In this document: piece after piece, positions 15,509 through 23,657 of the stretch
Layout: each line of letters opens with the position of its first letter
Numbering within the stretch: the stretch's first letter is position 1
Source of the DNA: an uncultured Bacteroidota bacterium
GTDB taxonomy: Bacteria; Bacteroidota; Bacteroidia; Chitinophagales; Chitinophagaceae
Assembly (NCBI GenBank): GCA_903881585.1
Contig: CAIRTW010000320.1
Span: forward strand, 1-47,636
DNA: 47,636 bases
Direction: 5' to 3'
The notes under the pieces: model-generated
What the model was told of the DNA's origin: nothing
Database searches by the model: none
Seen by the model: only the letters and a program-made list of their open reading frames with translations
Translations under genes and position numbers: made by a program

Positions 15509-17941
15509 CTATTTAATACGCTTCGATTCGTCTGGGATATTTGTTTCTCTCGTAGTTGTACTACTTCCAAAATTGTAGGTGTAAGCAAGCGATACTGACC
15601 GCGTACTGTAGCGGAAAGCGCTTGTGGAATAAAGGCCCGGAAGGTTGTTTTGCAACCGGGTACGGTTGATGTATAACGGATCTTCTATTCCCAGCTTAAT
15701 TGTGGATACCTTCGATATTTTTTTGCTGGCACCCAGGCTGAAGTAAGCAGATGGGAGGCTGGTAGCTATTAACGATTGAACATATCGTCCGGAGTAGTAG
15801 CCAACAAACTCTGCTTTCCAGTCTTTGGGAAAATTGAATTGATTGATCATGTTTACTGCGTATCCTGTGCCCTCATTTGTGATATTGGTTGTGTTCAGCA
15901 CACCAGTATAATACATATAGAAAATGGAGGCAGCAGCATTCAGCGACCACCATTTGAAAAGGTCTTTGTTGAATAAGACGTAGATACTGGCTGTTTTGTT
16001 AATACCGGTATTGCCTTGTGTGGTGTGAACGGTATTGGTGCTGTTGTCTGCTACAAGGAGGTCGGTGATCTCACCTGTAGTGTTGGAAAGTGCAAGTGCA
16101 GTGACGAGCCTATTTTTGTAGCTGTGCTTCAGCTCTATGCTATTGGTGAACTGTGGCTGCAGGTATGGGTTCCCCACAGAATAGTTGTACTGGAAATTGT
16201 AAAAGATAAAGGGGTTGAGCGATTGATAATTGGGGCGGTCTATGCGCCTGCCGTAGTTCAGCTCGAACTGGTTGTTGTTGTCTTTTTTGTAAGAAATATA
16301 GGCAGTCGGAAACAGAGAGATGCAGCTTTTGGTGAACTGCTGATCGTGTACCTGTTGCGTACCCTGGGCGTTTGTATTTTCTGCCCGCAAGCCAGCTTTC
16401 GCTTCCCATTTGTCGTTTATGATTTTATCGGCGTCTATGTAGAGAGCGTTAATATTTTCCTTGTACACGAAACGGTTTGTGCGTAGGGTGTCTGGGACCC
16501 ATTCGTTGCCCTGGTAAATGCTGAATTGTGCATTGTTATCGGTATTTACAAGACTGCTTTTAAAACCTGCCTCCAGCTTTGTTCCGTCTTTTAGGGTATC
16601 CGTATAATCCCCCTTAAAGCTGTAAACATTTATCAGGGTAGGCTGGTGACTTTGCAACAGTAGCGGATTTGGCAGCGGCTGCATTTGTGCATCATAATCG
16701 GTGTTGTTGATCGTTTGGTAGGGGCTGTTGAAGTAGGATATGTAGTCGGCATTAAAGTTAATGCTCCGGTCTTTGTTGATCTTGTAAGAGAAATATGTAT
16801 TTGCATAGAAGTCCTTTCTGATAAAGCTCTCCGGACTGTATATTGTGTTGTAGGTTGTGGCGTTTGCGGGTACATCGTAGATAGTGGAGGACACATTGTC
16901 TGCGAAGGAATTGGTGTGATAGCCGCCGCGCACGCTGGCGCCAATACTGGTTTTGGCAGAAATATCATAGTCGGCGGTGAGGCGTGCGCCAGCGATGCTA
17001 AAGTGCTCAAGAGAGGAGGAATGCATATTTGTAGTGCTGACCAGTGTGCCGGTCTGAGGATTGCTCAATCGCTGATACTCCTGCCAGTCGGCAAAGCCTG
17101 TGGCCAAGTGCTCGTCTGCGCTGAGTGAAAGATTGAGTTTGTTTTTCTTGAAATTTACGAGCGCACTGCCTAGCCCGAAAGGATAAACTCCCTGCCCGGC
17201 GGTGAGCGTAGCTATACCGTTCCAGCCACTTTTCCTTATTCGTTTTCTTTTTATGTTCACAATGCCGGCATTACCTGTTGCATCATACCGGGCAGGTGGT
17301 TGTGTCATCAGTTCGACCTGGCCTACCTCGTCGGCAGGTATTGTTTTCAGGTAATCGGCGAGCTGCTCGGGGGAAAGGTAAGTAGGCCGGTCGTCAATAA
17401 GCACGAGAACACCCTGTTTGCCTTGCATGGAGATATTCCCCGCCTGATCAACGATAAGGCCGGGCATTCTGCGCAACAGATCAAGTACGTTCAAACCTAT
17501 AGCTGATGGCGAGCCATCGACATTCACAGTTATCTTACCTGTGCTCATTTCTATGAAGGGCTTTCTGCCGGTTACGGTTACCTCGCCTATGGCAGACGAC
17601 TCTCTTTGCAATATGAAGATAAAGGGCGGGTTGTTATTGATAGCTACGGTTACCGTTTGCATTGCAGGGGCATAACTTAGGGCTGTGACACTAACGAGAT
17701 AGTTGCCTGGAGCAACATTGTTTATGATAAATGCGCCAGAGTCGTTGGTGAGCACTGATCCTACCCATGACGAGTCTTTACTATTGAGTAACGAGACTGT
17801 TGCGGCAGGTATAGGTATTGCTGCTGAATCCTTCACTATTCCTGTAATGACCGCCTGCTGTGCTTTTGCAGAAGAAGATGGGAATAAAACAGGCAGCAAA
17901 AAACAGAAGACGGGCAAATAATTTTTGAGTAATGTCAGCAT
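15509..17941 (-). CDS. TonB-dependent-receptor-like outer-membrane protein with carboxypeptidase-regulatory domain
   Basis: 810 residues. Signal peptide (LPVFCFLLPVLFPSSSAKAQ). Residues ~28-110 form a CarboxypepD_reg-like domain (ITGIVKDSAAIPIPAATVSL, GAFIINNVAPGNYLVSV). A plug domain follows (EVTVTGRKPFIE, NVLDLLRRMPGLIVD, GVLVLIDDRP, LKTIPADEVGQVELMTQPPARYDATG). The remainder is a ~550-residue beta-barrel of the outer-membrane beta-barrel type 3 group, with NYGRRIDRPNYQSLNPF and GNPYLQPQFTNSIELKHSY as landmarks. It probably imports or senses a ligand with TonB energy; the ligand is unknown and no SusD-like lipoprotein gene is adjacent. It converges with the OstA-like gene; the ~100-base spacer holds repeat words. 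Confidence 0.93.
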   Translation of the reverse strand: MLTLLKNYLPVFCFLLPVLFPSSSAKAQQAVITGIVKDSAAIPIPAATVSLLNSKDSSWVGSVLTNDSGAFIINNVAPGNYLVSVTALSYAPAMQTVTVAINNNPPFIFILQRESSAIGEVTVTGRKPFIEMSTGKITVNVDGSPSAIGLNVLDLLRRMPGLIVDQAGNISMQGKQGVLVLIDDRPTYLSPEQLADYLKTIPADEVGQVELMTQPPARYDATGNAGIVNIKRKRIRKSGWNGIATLTAGQGVYPFGLGSALVNFKKNKLNLSLSADEHLATGFADWQEYQRLSNPQTGTLVSTTNMHSSSLEHFSIAGARLTADYDISAKTSIGASVRGGYHTNSFADNVSSTIYDVPANATTYNTIYSPESFIRKDFYANTYFSYKINKDRSINFNADYISYFNSPYQTINNTDYDAQMQPLPNPLLLQSHQPTLINVYSFKGDYTDTLKDGTKLEAGFKSSLVNTDNNAQFSIYQGNEWVPDTLRTNRFVYKENINALYIDADKIINDKWEAKAGLRAENTNAQGTQQVHDQQFTKSCISLFPTAYISYKKDNNNQFELNYGRRIDRPNYQSLNPFIFYNFQYNYSVGNPYLQPQFTNSIELKHSYKNRLVTALALSNTTGEITDLLVADNSTNTVHTTQGNTGINKTASIYVLFNKDLFKWWSLNAAASIFYMYYTGVLNTTNITNEGTGYAVNMINQFNFPKDWKAEFVGYYSGRYVQSLIATSLPSAYFSLGASKKISKVSTIKLGIEDPLYINRTRLQNNLPGLYSTSAFRYSTRSVSLAYTYNFGSSTTTRETNIPDESKRIK

Positions 17942-18046
17942 TTGAAAACGAAAGTATTGTCATAGCTGCGATGACGGGCAAAGTTTAACTTTAATTAACC
18001 CGTTTGAGAATGAAAGGATGTTTTTCCTGTAAGCGGACCTCGAAGC

Positions 18047-18075
18047 ATTGCTATTAGTTTTCTTAATTAACTTTA
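18047..18075 (+). promoter_or_regulatory. Possible promoter of the orphan antitoxin-like gene
   Basis: ATTG (18047-18050), 17 bases, then TAACTTTA (18068-18075), 20 bases before ATG 18095. The -7 octamer is the same as at 9910 and 22304. The -33 part is weak. Confidence 0.35.
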
Positions 18076-18094
18076 TAGTGCTAATGCATTGTGT

Positions 18095-18316
18095 ATGAAT
18101 GAGACCTTGCATATCAAGATAATAAAAGATTACGCTGTGAATGTCATCAGCGATCTTAAGACATTAGAAGCGGCGGAAGTGTTGGCTGATGATGAAACTG
18201 TTGATATTCCTCAATGGCAAATAGATAAAGGTCGCAAGATAAAAGACTACTATGACAAGAATTCAAATGAGCTTTTGAGGTGGGCGGAAATACGCAAGCA
18301 ATTAAAATTTAGTTAA
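18095..18316 (+). CDS. Orphan antitoxin-like protein, 73 residues
   Basis: ATG 18095 (MNETLHIKI) is preferred to a TTG six bases upstream. The N-terminus (HIKIIKDYAVNVISDLKTLEA) and the C-terminal IPQWQIDKGRKIKDYY helix resemble short antitoxins that are normally followed, with overlap, by a RelE/ParE toxin gene. No toxin frame follows; the next gene is convergent and begins 8 bases past the stop. I cannot name a family with confidence. The layout is mirrored at 40687-41441, where a different antitoxin-like gene abuts the second copy of the same minus-strand module. Expression could be from the TAACTTTA box just upstream. Confidence 0.6.
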   Translation: MNETLHIKIIKDYAVNVISDLKTLEAAEVLADDETVDIPQWQIDKGRKIKDYYDKNSNELLRWAEIRKQLKFS

Positions 18317-18324
18317 CAGAGACA

Positions 18325-18519
18325 TTACGCCGCCTTTTTCTTTTTCAATGAATCTTCGTATTTCATTCTCCTTATTTCTGCTTTAGTGAGTGTGTCAATA
18401 TATTCGTTCATGTCTTTGAAATCTTTCTCAACTTCAATTAGCCATTTAGCCTCACGCAACTCTTCAGGAGTAGTGATTACGTACTTGTAGTCGGTATATT
18501 TATTCTTCTTTGTAGCCAT
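18325..18519 (-). CDS. Small Lys-rich protein, second gene of the duplicated two-gene module (copy 1)
   Basis: 64 residues. It shares with the copy-2 protein (40913-41164) the identical block TPEELREAKWLIE, then DFKDM, YID, T+xEI and a Lys-rich tail. Copy 1 is shorter at both ends (tail KKKKAA). No helix-turn-helix is seen. Its ATG (18519) lies inside the 3' end of the upstream gene, a 20-base overlap in another frame, so translation is probably coupled. Being small, charged and second in a pair, it fits an antitoxin or accessory protein, but this is inference. An octamer TAAATTTG on the minus strand (18544-18551), 25 bases ahead of its ATG, could be an internal promoter. Confidence 0.7.
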   Translation of the reverse strand: MATKKNKYTDYKYVITTPEELREAKWLIEVEKDFKDMNEYIDTLTKAEIRRMKYEDSLKKKKAA

Positions 18520-18796
18520 GACGGTAACAAGTTTTTATTACTGCAAATTTAGGAGTTATTATGAAAACAACCCTATATTTTACTCCGTTAAAAATATTAT
18601 GCGCATACCATGTTCTTGAGTGCCAGTTTATGAACTTTTTACACGTTTTTAATAATTGTGAGATTTGCGCAAACGTCAAATCATGATCTTTGTTCTTATT
18701 GATGTGATTGGTTAGAATGTGGTCGCAGTATTGTGTAGCCCATTTTATTTCAATGGTACGATTGCGAACCTTAATTTTTGCGTTTTCGGTAGACAT
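18500..18796 (-). CDS. 98-residue basic protein, first gene of the duplicated two-gene module (copy 1)
   Basis: It begins MSTENAKIKVRNRTIEIKW and is 98 residues long, exactly as its paralogue at 41145-41441; I count 70 identical residues of 98. Conserved features are YCDHIL, KNKDHDL, an LLKTC helix, RTWY with a following His, and a C-terminal beta pair V-V-F-I-x-T-P-K-F-A-V-I-K-T-C-Y-R. A His near the start and a strand-rich end closing on T-C-Y-R recall small RNase-fold toxins such as DUF4258/BrnT/RelE, but motif identity is not secure. The most variable positions (residues 52-69) lie in the middle. Toxin function is an inference from size, pairing and charge. Confidence 0.75.
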   Translation of the reverse strand: MSTENAKIKVRNRTIEIKWATQYCDHILTNHINKNKDHDLTFAQISQLLKTCKKFINWHSRTWYAHNIFNGVKYRVVFIITPKFAVIKTCYRHGYKEE

Positions 18797-18854
18797 ACTT
18801 TCCAGTTGAGTTAACTATTTATTGTCAAAATCCTTTAATTTTTAAATAGAATCA

Positions 18855-19781
18855 TTAACCAATTTTGTTTATTACCCAGGATGTTAAACCTGTATTTATT
18901 GTTAAATCGGAAAGTACATCAAGTTTCCAAATCGTTATTTTAGAATTTATTGGTCGATGAACTGCTAGTAATTTGTCTGACGTATGAACGACATAAAAAA
19001 ATCTATCATAGCCCTTCATCTCTGAGAAATAAGTCTCGTAATCTTCATATTGCTTGAATGAAGAACTGCATTTTACCTGAACGAGTATTCTTTCATTTGT
19101 TACTGGTGAAAGCAACTCAATATCTTTAGTTTTTTGAGGTCCGCCTATTACATTAGTCCTCTGGTATCCAGTTTGTCGGAAAATAAGGTCAACGAAAATT
19201 TCGAAATCTTTCGGTCCTAGTTTAACAATTATCTTCGAAATGCTGCTTTTTAAGTTTTCAATATCTTTTTTGACATCCCGTATCTCAGGAATTTCTTTAC
19301 CGTTAATTTTATTTACTAAATAAGTAAAGGCCTCGACTCTGCATATTGTACTTTGAAAACCTTGCGTCTTTAATAGTTGCCCGCTGAGATTATCAACAAG
19401 TAGCTCTTGGCCTAAAATATCTGTACACCGCCATTGATCTTTAACATAGCGTAACTTTAATTCGGTACCCTGTCCTTTAAAGATTTTATCTGCAAAGCAC
19501 CACCAAAGTTTTTGATTATAAAAAGTAATCCATAAAACAGTGTCATCCGTTTCATAAAAATATTTAATCTGGTTTTCATACATTGTTACCCAAGGAGCGG
19601 AAGTCCTGGTTTTATAATAGTTTCGTACCAGTGCATAATTTCCCGCAATTAAATCGTTGTGATAAAATTCATGAAATCCAACACGTAAAGTTCCCGTAGC
19701 TATACAATCTTTTTCCCATCCTCCACCCTGTCCGAGTTTGATGAAAAGTGCAGTTGTTGGTTTGATTGGTTGAATTGTCAT
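18855..19781 (-). CDS. Mrr-like PD-(D/E)XK nuclease with an N-terminal putative sensing domain
   Basis: 308 residues, no signal or membrane segment. The C-terminal half has a restriction-endonuclease fold signature: helix LGPKDFEIFVDLIFRQ with Glu194, GYQRTNVIGG, Asp220 in KDIELLSP, and Gln235-x-Lys237 in ILVQVKCSS, i.e. the D...QxK variant of Mrr-type enzymes, then a YFSEM helix and FFYVVHTSDK strand. The N-terminal ~150 residues (LFIKLGQGGGWEKDCIATGT, WITFYNQKLWWCF) look like a small beta-barrel domain of the kind that reads modified bases or nucleotides, which is inference. A type IV restriction or other defence role is likely. No methyltransferase gene is near. Together with the adjacent module it makes a defence-like patch. 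Confidence 0.75.
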   Translation of the reverse strand: MTIQPIKPTTALFIKLGQGGGWEKDCIATGTLRVGFHEFYHNDLIAGNYALVRNYYKTRTSAPWVTMYENQIKYFYETDDTVLWITFYNQKLWWCFADKIFKGQGTELKLRYVKDQWRCTDILGQELLVDNLSGQLLKTQGFQSTICRVEAFTYLVNKINGKEIPEIRDVKKDIENLKSSISKIIVKLGPKDFEIFVDLIFRQTGYQRTNVIGGPQKTKDIELLSPVTNERILVQVKCSSSFKQYEDYETYFSEMKGYDRFFYVVHTSDKLLAVHRPINSKITIWKLDVLSDLTINTGLTSWVINKIG

Positions 19782-19825
19782 AATTATTTTTTATAGTTGC
19801 TACTAAGTCCAATGCACCAATAGAC

Positions 19826-22135
19826 TTAGCCAACATGCTTCCTCAGTTTCACTATTATCATTTTTGAAGTAGGGGTGTTGCTTTTATCGGCAGTGGTGCC
19901 TATGGGAACAAGGACATTGGTTTCCGGGAAGTAGGTAGCGGTACATTGTTCGGGAATGCTGAATTCAATGATGATAAATTTGTGGGCAACGCGTTCTTTT
20001 CCGCCGTGGTAGTTGAACAGGTCAACCACGTCGCCGGCTTTGAAACCGAGGCGCGTAATATCTTTTGTGTTCATGAATATTACGCGCCGCTCGTTATAGA
20101 CGCCTCGGTAGCGGTCATCAAGACCGTATATTGTAGTGTTGAACTGGTCGTGACTGCGCAGGGTTTGCATCATCAGTTCGTCGGGCGTGAGGTCAACGAA
20201 CGTAACATCGGCAACATTAAAGTTGGCCTTACCGGTGAGTGTGTTGAATTTACCATCTCTTGCCCCGTTTGGAAGGTAAAATCCACCCAATACCCGCACC
20301 CGTTTGTTGTAATCGTCAAAGCCCGGGATGGTTAGCTCTATGTCGTTGCGGATGAAGTCGTAGCTTTCTTCGTAGAGGCTCCAGTTTACTTTTGACCGGG
20401 CGCCAAATGTTGCTTTTGCCAGCCTGCATACTATTTGTGGTTCGCTTAGCAGTTGCTTTGATATTGGTTTCAGGCTGCCTTTGGACATCTGCACTACGCC
20501 CATGGAATTTTCGCAAGTCACAAATTGATCCGAGCCGTTCATCACGTCTTTGTCGCTGCGGCCGTAGCAGGGGAGTATCAGGGCTTCCTTGCCATGAATG
20601 AGGTGGCTGCGGTTCAGTTTGGTAGAAATGTGAACGGTGAGGTCGCACTTTCTCATTGCTTCTGCAGTGTATTCTGTGTCAGGTGTGGCGGAGAGAAAAT
20701 TGCCGCCCATAGCAATAAACACTTTGCCCTTGCCCTCATACATGGCATGTATTGCTTCCACCACATCATAACCGTGGTGCTGAGGGGGGGCGAAGCCGTA
20801 TGTTTGCTCCAGTTTGTCGAGGAATTTTTTTGAGGGCTTTTCATAGATGCCCATTGTGCGGTCGCCCTGCACATTGCTGTGGCCGCGAACCGGGCAAGTG
20901 CCTGCGCCCGGCTTGCCTATGCTGCCTTTCAGCAGCAGCAGGTTCACAACTTCTCTTATAGTGTTCACCGCATTTTTGTGCTGGGTAAGCCCCATGGCCC
21001 AGCAGGCTATTATCTTCTTTTTCTTTATCAGTACATCGGCTGTTTGCTTTATCTGCGCTATAGATATGCCCGCAGCTTCTGCCAGCGTTTCCAGCGAATA
21101 CTTCTTAGCCTGGGCAATAAATTCATCATAACCGCCTGTATGCTCTTTTATAAATTCGAGATCGAAAACAGAGCCTGGATTTTTCTCTTCCTCTTCCAGC
21201 ATCAGCATCTCTATGGCTTTTAATAAGGCCATATCGCCATTGAGTTTCACCTGCAGGAAGATATCGGTGAGTTTTGCTTTGATGCCCAATGCGCCTTTTA
21301 CTGTCTGTGGGTCCTTGAAGCCCATGAGGCCGGTTTCGGGGAGTGGGTTTACGGAGATAATAGTTGCACCATTCTCCTTTGCTTTCTGCAAAGCAGATAA
21401 CATGCGTGGGTGATTAGTGCCGGGATTCTGGCCCAGTATTATGATCACTTCCGCTTCATAAAAGTCTTCCAGTTTTACAGAGCCCTTGCCTATTCCTACT
21501 GATTCATTTAGGGCTACACCGCTCGACTCATGACACATATTAGAGCAGTCGGGCAGGTTGTTGGTACCGTATTCGCGCACAAAGAGCTGGTAGAGGAATG
21601 CGGCTTCATTGCTGGTTCTTCCAGAAGTATAAAATATACCTTCGTCAGGAGAGCTTAGCTTATTCAGATGATCGCCGATTTTCATAAAAGCATCATCCCA
21701 GCTAATTGGCTGATAATGGGTAGCTCCTTCCGGCAAGTACATTGGTTCAGCAACGCGGCCTTTTTTTCCTATCTCATAATCATTCAGCTTCGCAAGATCG
21801 AAAACAGAGTTATTGGCGAAGAATTTGGCTGTTAGTTTTTTTGTTGTAGCTTCTTCTGCAACGGCCTTGGCACCATTCTCGCAATACTCAGCTATGGATG
21901 AGCGATGCCCGTCCGGGTCCGGCCATGCGCAGCCCGGACAATCGTATCCGTCTTTTTGGTTCAGTGCGGCCAGTGCCTTTAGCCCGCGGCCCACGTTCAT
22001 CTCGCTGAATACATGCCTGGCACTGATAAGCACCGCCGGCATACCAGCAGCGGCACCCTGAAGGTGTCCCAGTTTCAGGTCGAGAAACTCTTCTGGATTT
22101 TCGGCGTTCGGCGTATTCTGATTTTTGGGTTCCAT
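19826..22135 (-). CDS. FdhF/YdeP-type molybdopterin oxidoreductase
   Basis: 769 residues. Family landmarks: N-terminal YDCPGCAWPDPDG (Cys66, Cys69), ISWDDAFMKIGDHLNKL, TSGRTSNEAAFLYQLF, a NMCHESSG motif around the metal site, ILGQNPGTNHPRML, and a C-terminal dinucleotide-binding domain (NTLTGKANFNV, GFKAGDVVDLFNYHGG). These mark the YdeP group of formate-dehydrogenase-H-like enzymes; the group lacks the full 4Fe-4S ligand set and the selenocysteine of FdhH. The physiological substrate is uncertain. It requires bis-MGD cofactor, and the FdhD-like sulfurtransferase gene at 23658 on the same strand probably serves it. No signal peptide, so cytoplasmic. Genes for a toxin-antitoxin pair lie between the two. 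Confidence 0.93.
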   Translation of the reverse strand: MEPKNQNTPNAENPEEFLDLKLGHLQGAAAGMPAVLISARHVFSEMNVGRGLKALAALNQKDGYDCPGCAWPDPDGHRSSIAEYCENGAKAVAEEATTKKLTAKFFANNSVFDLAKLNDYEIGKKGRVAEPMYLPEGATHYQPISWDDAFMKIGDHLNKLSSPDEGIFYTSGRTSNEAAFLYQLFVREYGTNNLPDCSNMCHESSGVALNESVGIGKGSVKLEDFYEAEVIIILGQNPGTNHPRMLSALQKAKENGATIISVNPLPETGLMGFKDPQTVKGALGIKAKLTDIFLQVKLNGDMALLKAIEMLMLEEEEKNPGSVFDLEFIKEHTGGYDEFIAQAKKYSLETLAEAAGISIAQIKQTADVLIKKKKIIACWAMGLTQHKNAVNTIREVVNLLLLKGSIGKPGAGTCPVRGHSNVQGDRTMGIYEKPSKKFLDKLEQTYGFAPPQHHGYDVVEAIHAMYEGKGKVFIAMGGNFLSATPDTEYTAEAMRKCDLTVHISTKLNRSHLIHGKEALILPCYGRSDKDVMNGSDQFVTCENSMGVVQMSKGSLKPISKQLLSEPQIVCRLAKATFGARSKVNWSLYEESYDFIRNDIELTIPGFDDYNKRVRVLGGFYLPNGARDGKFNTLTGKANFNVADVTFVDLTPDELMMQTLRSHDQFNTTIYGLDDRYRGVYNERRVIFMNTKDITRLGFKAGDVVDLFNYHGGKERVAHKFIIIEFSIPEQCTATYFPETNVLVPIGTTADKSNTPTSKMIIVKLRKHVG

Positions 22136-22303
22136 TTTAGCAGACTAAAGATAAAGATATATTTTTGTATAAGGGTAGCAGTGAGCACTAAAATGAGGTG
22201 CGGGAATCGTAAAAGTCGTGATGCCCGGTCCAATGATGATAGGAGGTATTTCAGTTTCTGCAAAAGGAGTATTCAGCAATAAAGAGGCAAAGTAAATTTC
22301 GCT

Positions 22304-22311
22304 TAACTTTA
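22304..22311 (+). promoter_or_regulatory. Possible -7 box of the RelE/ParE-type toxin-antitoxin operon
   Basis: TAACTTTA, 35 bases upstream of the antitoxin ATG at 22347. It is the recurring octamer of this window. No good TTTG box is seen at the expected distance. Confidence 0.35.
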
Positions 22312-22346
22312 CAGGAGTATATTTTTATTAACGCAAGTTGAATTTT

Positions 22347-22526
22347 ATGACAAAAGACAGTGCAGCCACCGCCGTTAAAGAAATGCCACAGGAGTTTGAT
22401 GTAGATGAATTGATTGAAAAATTGATTTTCATTGCTCATGTTGAAGAAGGGCTAAAGCAAGTGGATGAGGGCAAGAAAATACCTCTTGATGAAGTTAAAA
22501 GAATAGCAAAGGAATGGCACAAGTAA
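22347..22526 (+). CDS. Type II antitoxin of a RelE/ParE-type pair
   Basis: 59 residues from ATG 22347 (MTKDSAATAVKEMPQEFDVD); the reading frame is open nine bases further upstream without need. The middle helix DVDELIEKLIFIAHVEEGLKQ and the ending VDEGKKIPLDEVKRIAKEWHK are classic for small antitoxins whose C-terminal part wraps the toxin. The toxin gene starts inside its last codons (13-base overlap), which fixes the pairing. The pair lies between the molybdoenzyme gene and its fdhD partner, on the opposite strand, so it was probably inserted there. Autoregulation together with the toxin is typical of the family. Confidence 0.85.
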   Translation: MTKDSAATAVKEMPQEFDVDELIEKLIFIAHVEEGLKQVDEGKKIPLDEVKRIAKEWHK

Positions 22527-22804
22527 TATTATCTCCTGTAGCCCTAAATGACCTGCAAGCGATTTTTGATTACATTGCGAATGATTCTGAATCGTACGCA
22601 GCTAAAGTGGTCGATAAGATATTACATCGCATAACAGTCTTAGAGACTCATATACGGGTAGGCAAAGTAGTTCGGGAATTTAAAAATGAAGCGATAAGAG
22701 AAATATTGGAAGGCAACTATAGAATTATCTACCGAATTGAAAATGAAACAGAGATTTCGGTTGCACGTATTTATCATTCAGCAAGGTTATTAAAAAGCCT
22801 TTAG
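22514..22804 (+). CDS. RelE/ParE-family toxin
   Basis: 96 residues. Family pattern: N-terminal strand VILSPVALNDLQAIFDYIAND with a two-helix hairpin, then TVLETHIRVGKVVREFKNEAIREI, the strand GNYRIIYRIENE and a final VARIYHSARLL. The arrangement R-E-x-L-x-G-N-Y-R-I-I-Y is diagnostic of the RelE/ParE fold. The final strand has His next to Ser-Ala-Arg. Whether it cleaves mRNA on ribosomes (RelE-like) or inhibits gyrase (ParE-like) cannot be settled from sequence; the IYHSARLL ending is more ParE-like. It overlaps the antitoxin gene by 13 bases. Confidence 0.92.
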   Translation: MAQVILSPVALNDLQAIFDYIANDSESYAAKVVDKILHRITVLETHIRVGKVVREFKNEAIREILEGNYRIIYRIENETEISVARIYHSARLLKSL

Positions 22805-22844
22805 ACCACGTACTGTATTTTCATCTCCATGTATTTTAAGGCAA

Positions 22845-23261
22845 ATGGCAAAACTAATCATCACCCGCTCCGGTGAATGGATGAACAGGGCGAGGGGAAT
22901 AAAAATAATGATCAACGATAACGAAATAGGTATGATCGCAAACGGCCAAAACCGCGATGTGGAACTGCCTGCAGGTGACTATGTGCTAAAGGCGAAGATC
23001 GATTGGTGTGGGGGTAGTTTTCCTTTTACTGTATCGGAGGACGAAACAAAATCCGTGACATTGTCCAGCTTCGGTTATTCCTGGAATTTCATACCTATTT
23101 CCACGGCATTCATTGCTTTGGTGTTTCTTCTTCAATTTGTGTTTAGATGGAGCTATGCGGGTTTTTTGGGCATCCCTGTGTTATGTATTATGGTCTATTA
23201 TTTGACGATTGGGAGGAGTAGTTATTTAGTGATAAAGGAACAGCAGGAATCGGGAAAATGA
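22845..23261 (+). CDS. Membrane-anchored protein with small beta-domain
   Basis: 138 residues. Residues ~1-70 form a soluble beta-domain (LIITRSGEWMNRARGIKIMI, NDNEIGMIANGQNRDVELPAGDYVLKAKIDWCGG) resembling a PEGA-like carbohydrate or surface-layer module: ligand-type strand, G-x-I-x-N-G-x turn, then A-G-D-Y. Two membrane helices follow (about 78-98 and 101-119) and a short cytosolic tail. No enzyme motif. It starts 40 bases after the toxin gene on the same strand but is unlikely to belong to the toxin-antitoxin unit. Hypothetical; the PEGA comparison is a judgement by eye. Confidence 0.7.
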   Translation: MAKLIITRSGEWMNRARGIKIMINDNEIGMIANGQNRDVELPAGDYVLKAKIDWCGGSFPFTVSEDETKSVTLSSFGYSWNFIPISTAFIALVFLLQFVFRWSYAGFLGIPVLCIMVYYLTIGRSSYLVIKEQQESGK

Positions 23262-23266
23262 ATGGG

Positions 23267-23638
23267 TTAACACACCTGTTTCGGATGCTCAAAATTGTCG
23301 CTCTGGTCTTCGTGTGGGGGAGCGTCTATGCACTTGAAATCTTTTTCCAGCAAAAGGTATAACTGTTTGCCATTTCCAATATCCATATTGTTTTCATAAC
23401 CCACCCGTTCATTTGCAGCCCAGTCGGCAGGGATGCCGGTAGGCACGAACATGGACATTTTACCACTTGCGAAATCTGCTTCGAGGCCGGCAATACCTTC
23501 CTTGCTTTGCAATGCGTATGTAAAGTTGTTATTGCCGAATTCTGTCTTTTCTTCAAGGTAGCCGGTTCTGGCAAACTGGTCCACTTCAGGGCGGGTAAGC
23601 CGTACACGGACCGAGTTGCCTTTTATCCTGATCTTCAT
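23267..23638 (-). CDS. DUF7009-like protein, 123 residues
   Basis: Begins MKIRIKGNSVRVRLTRPEVD, the characteristic opening of a short Bacteroidota protein family I know as DUF7009, followed by EFGNNNFTYALQS, a middle with MSMFVPTGIPADWAAN and a C-terminal LYLLLEKDFKCIDA. The function is not established. It lies 19 bases downstream of fdhD on the same strand, and such genes are often next to fdhD and molybdoenzyme genes, so a link to formate-dehydrogenase-like enzyme maturation is plausible but inferred. Soluble, no signal peptide. The final residues after CIDAPPHEDQ are polar and may be disordered. Confidence 0.8.
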   Translation of the reverse strand: MKIRIKGNSVRVRLTRPEVDQFARTGYLEEKTEFGNNNFTYALQSKEGIAGLEADFASGKMSMFVPTGIPADWAANERVGYENNMDIGNGKQLYLLLEKDFKCIDAPPHEDQSDNFEHPKQVC

Positions 23639-23657
23639 AACGCAAAATTACGACTCT

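Noticed and set aside
19826-22135. Selenocysteine insertion in the formate-dehydrogenase-like gene
   Set aside because: The frame has no internal TGA, and the YdeP-type family uses no selenocysteine.
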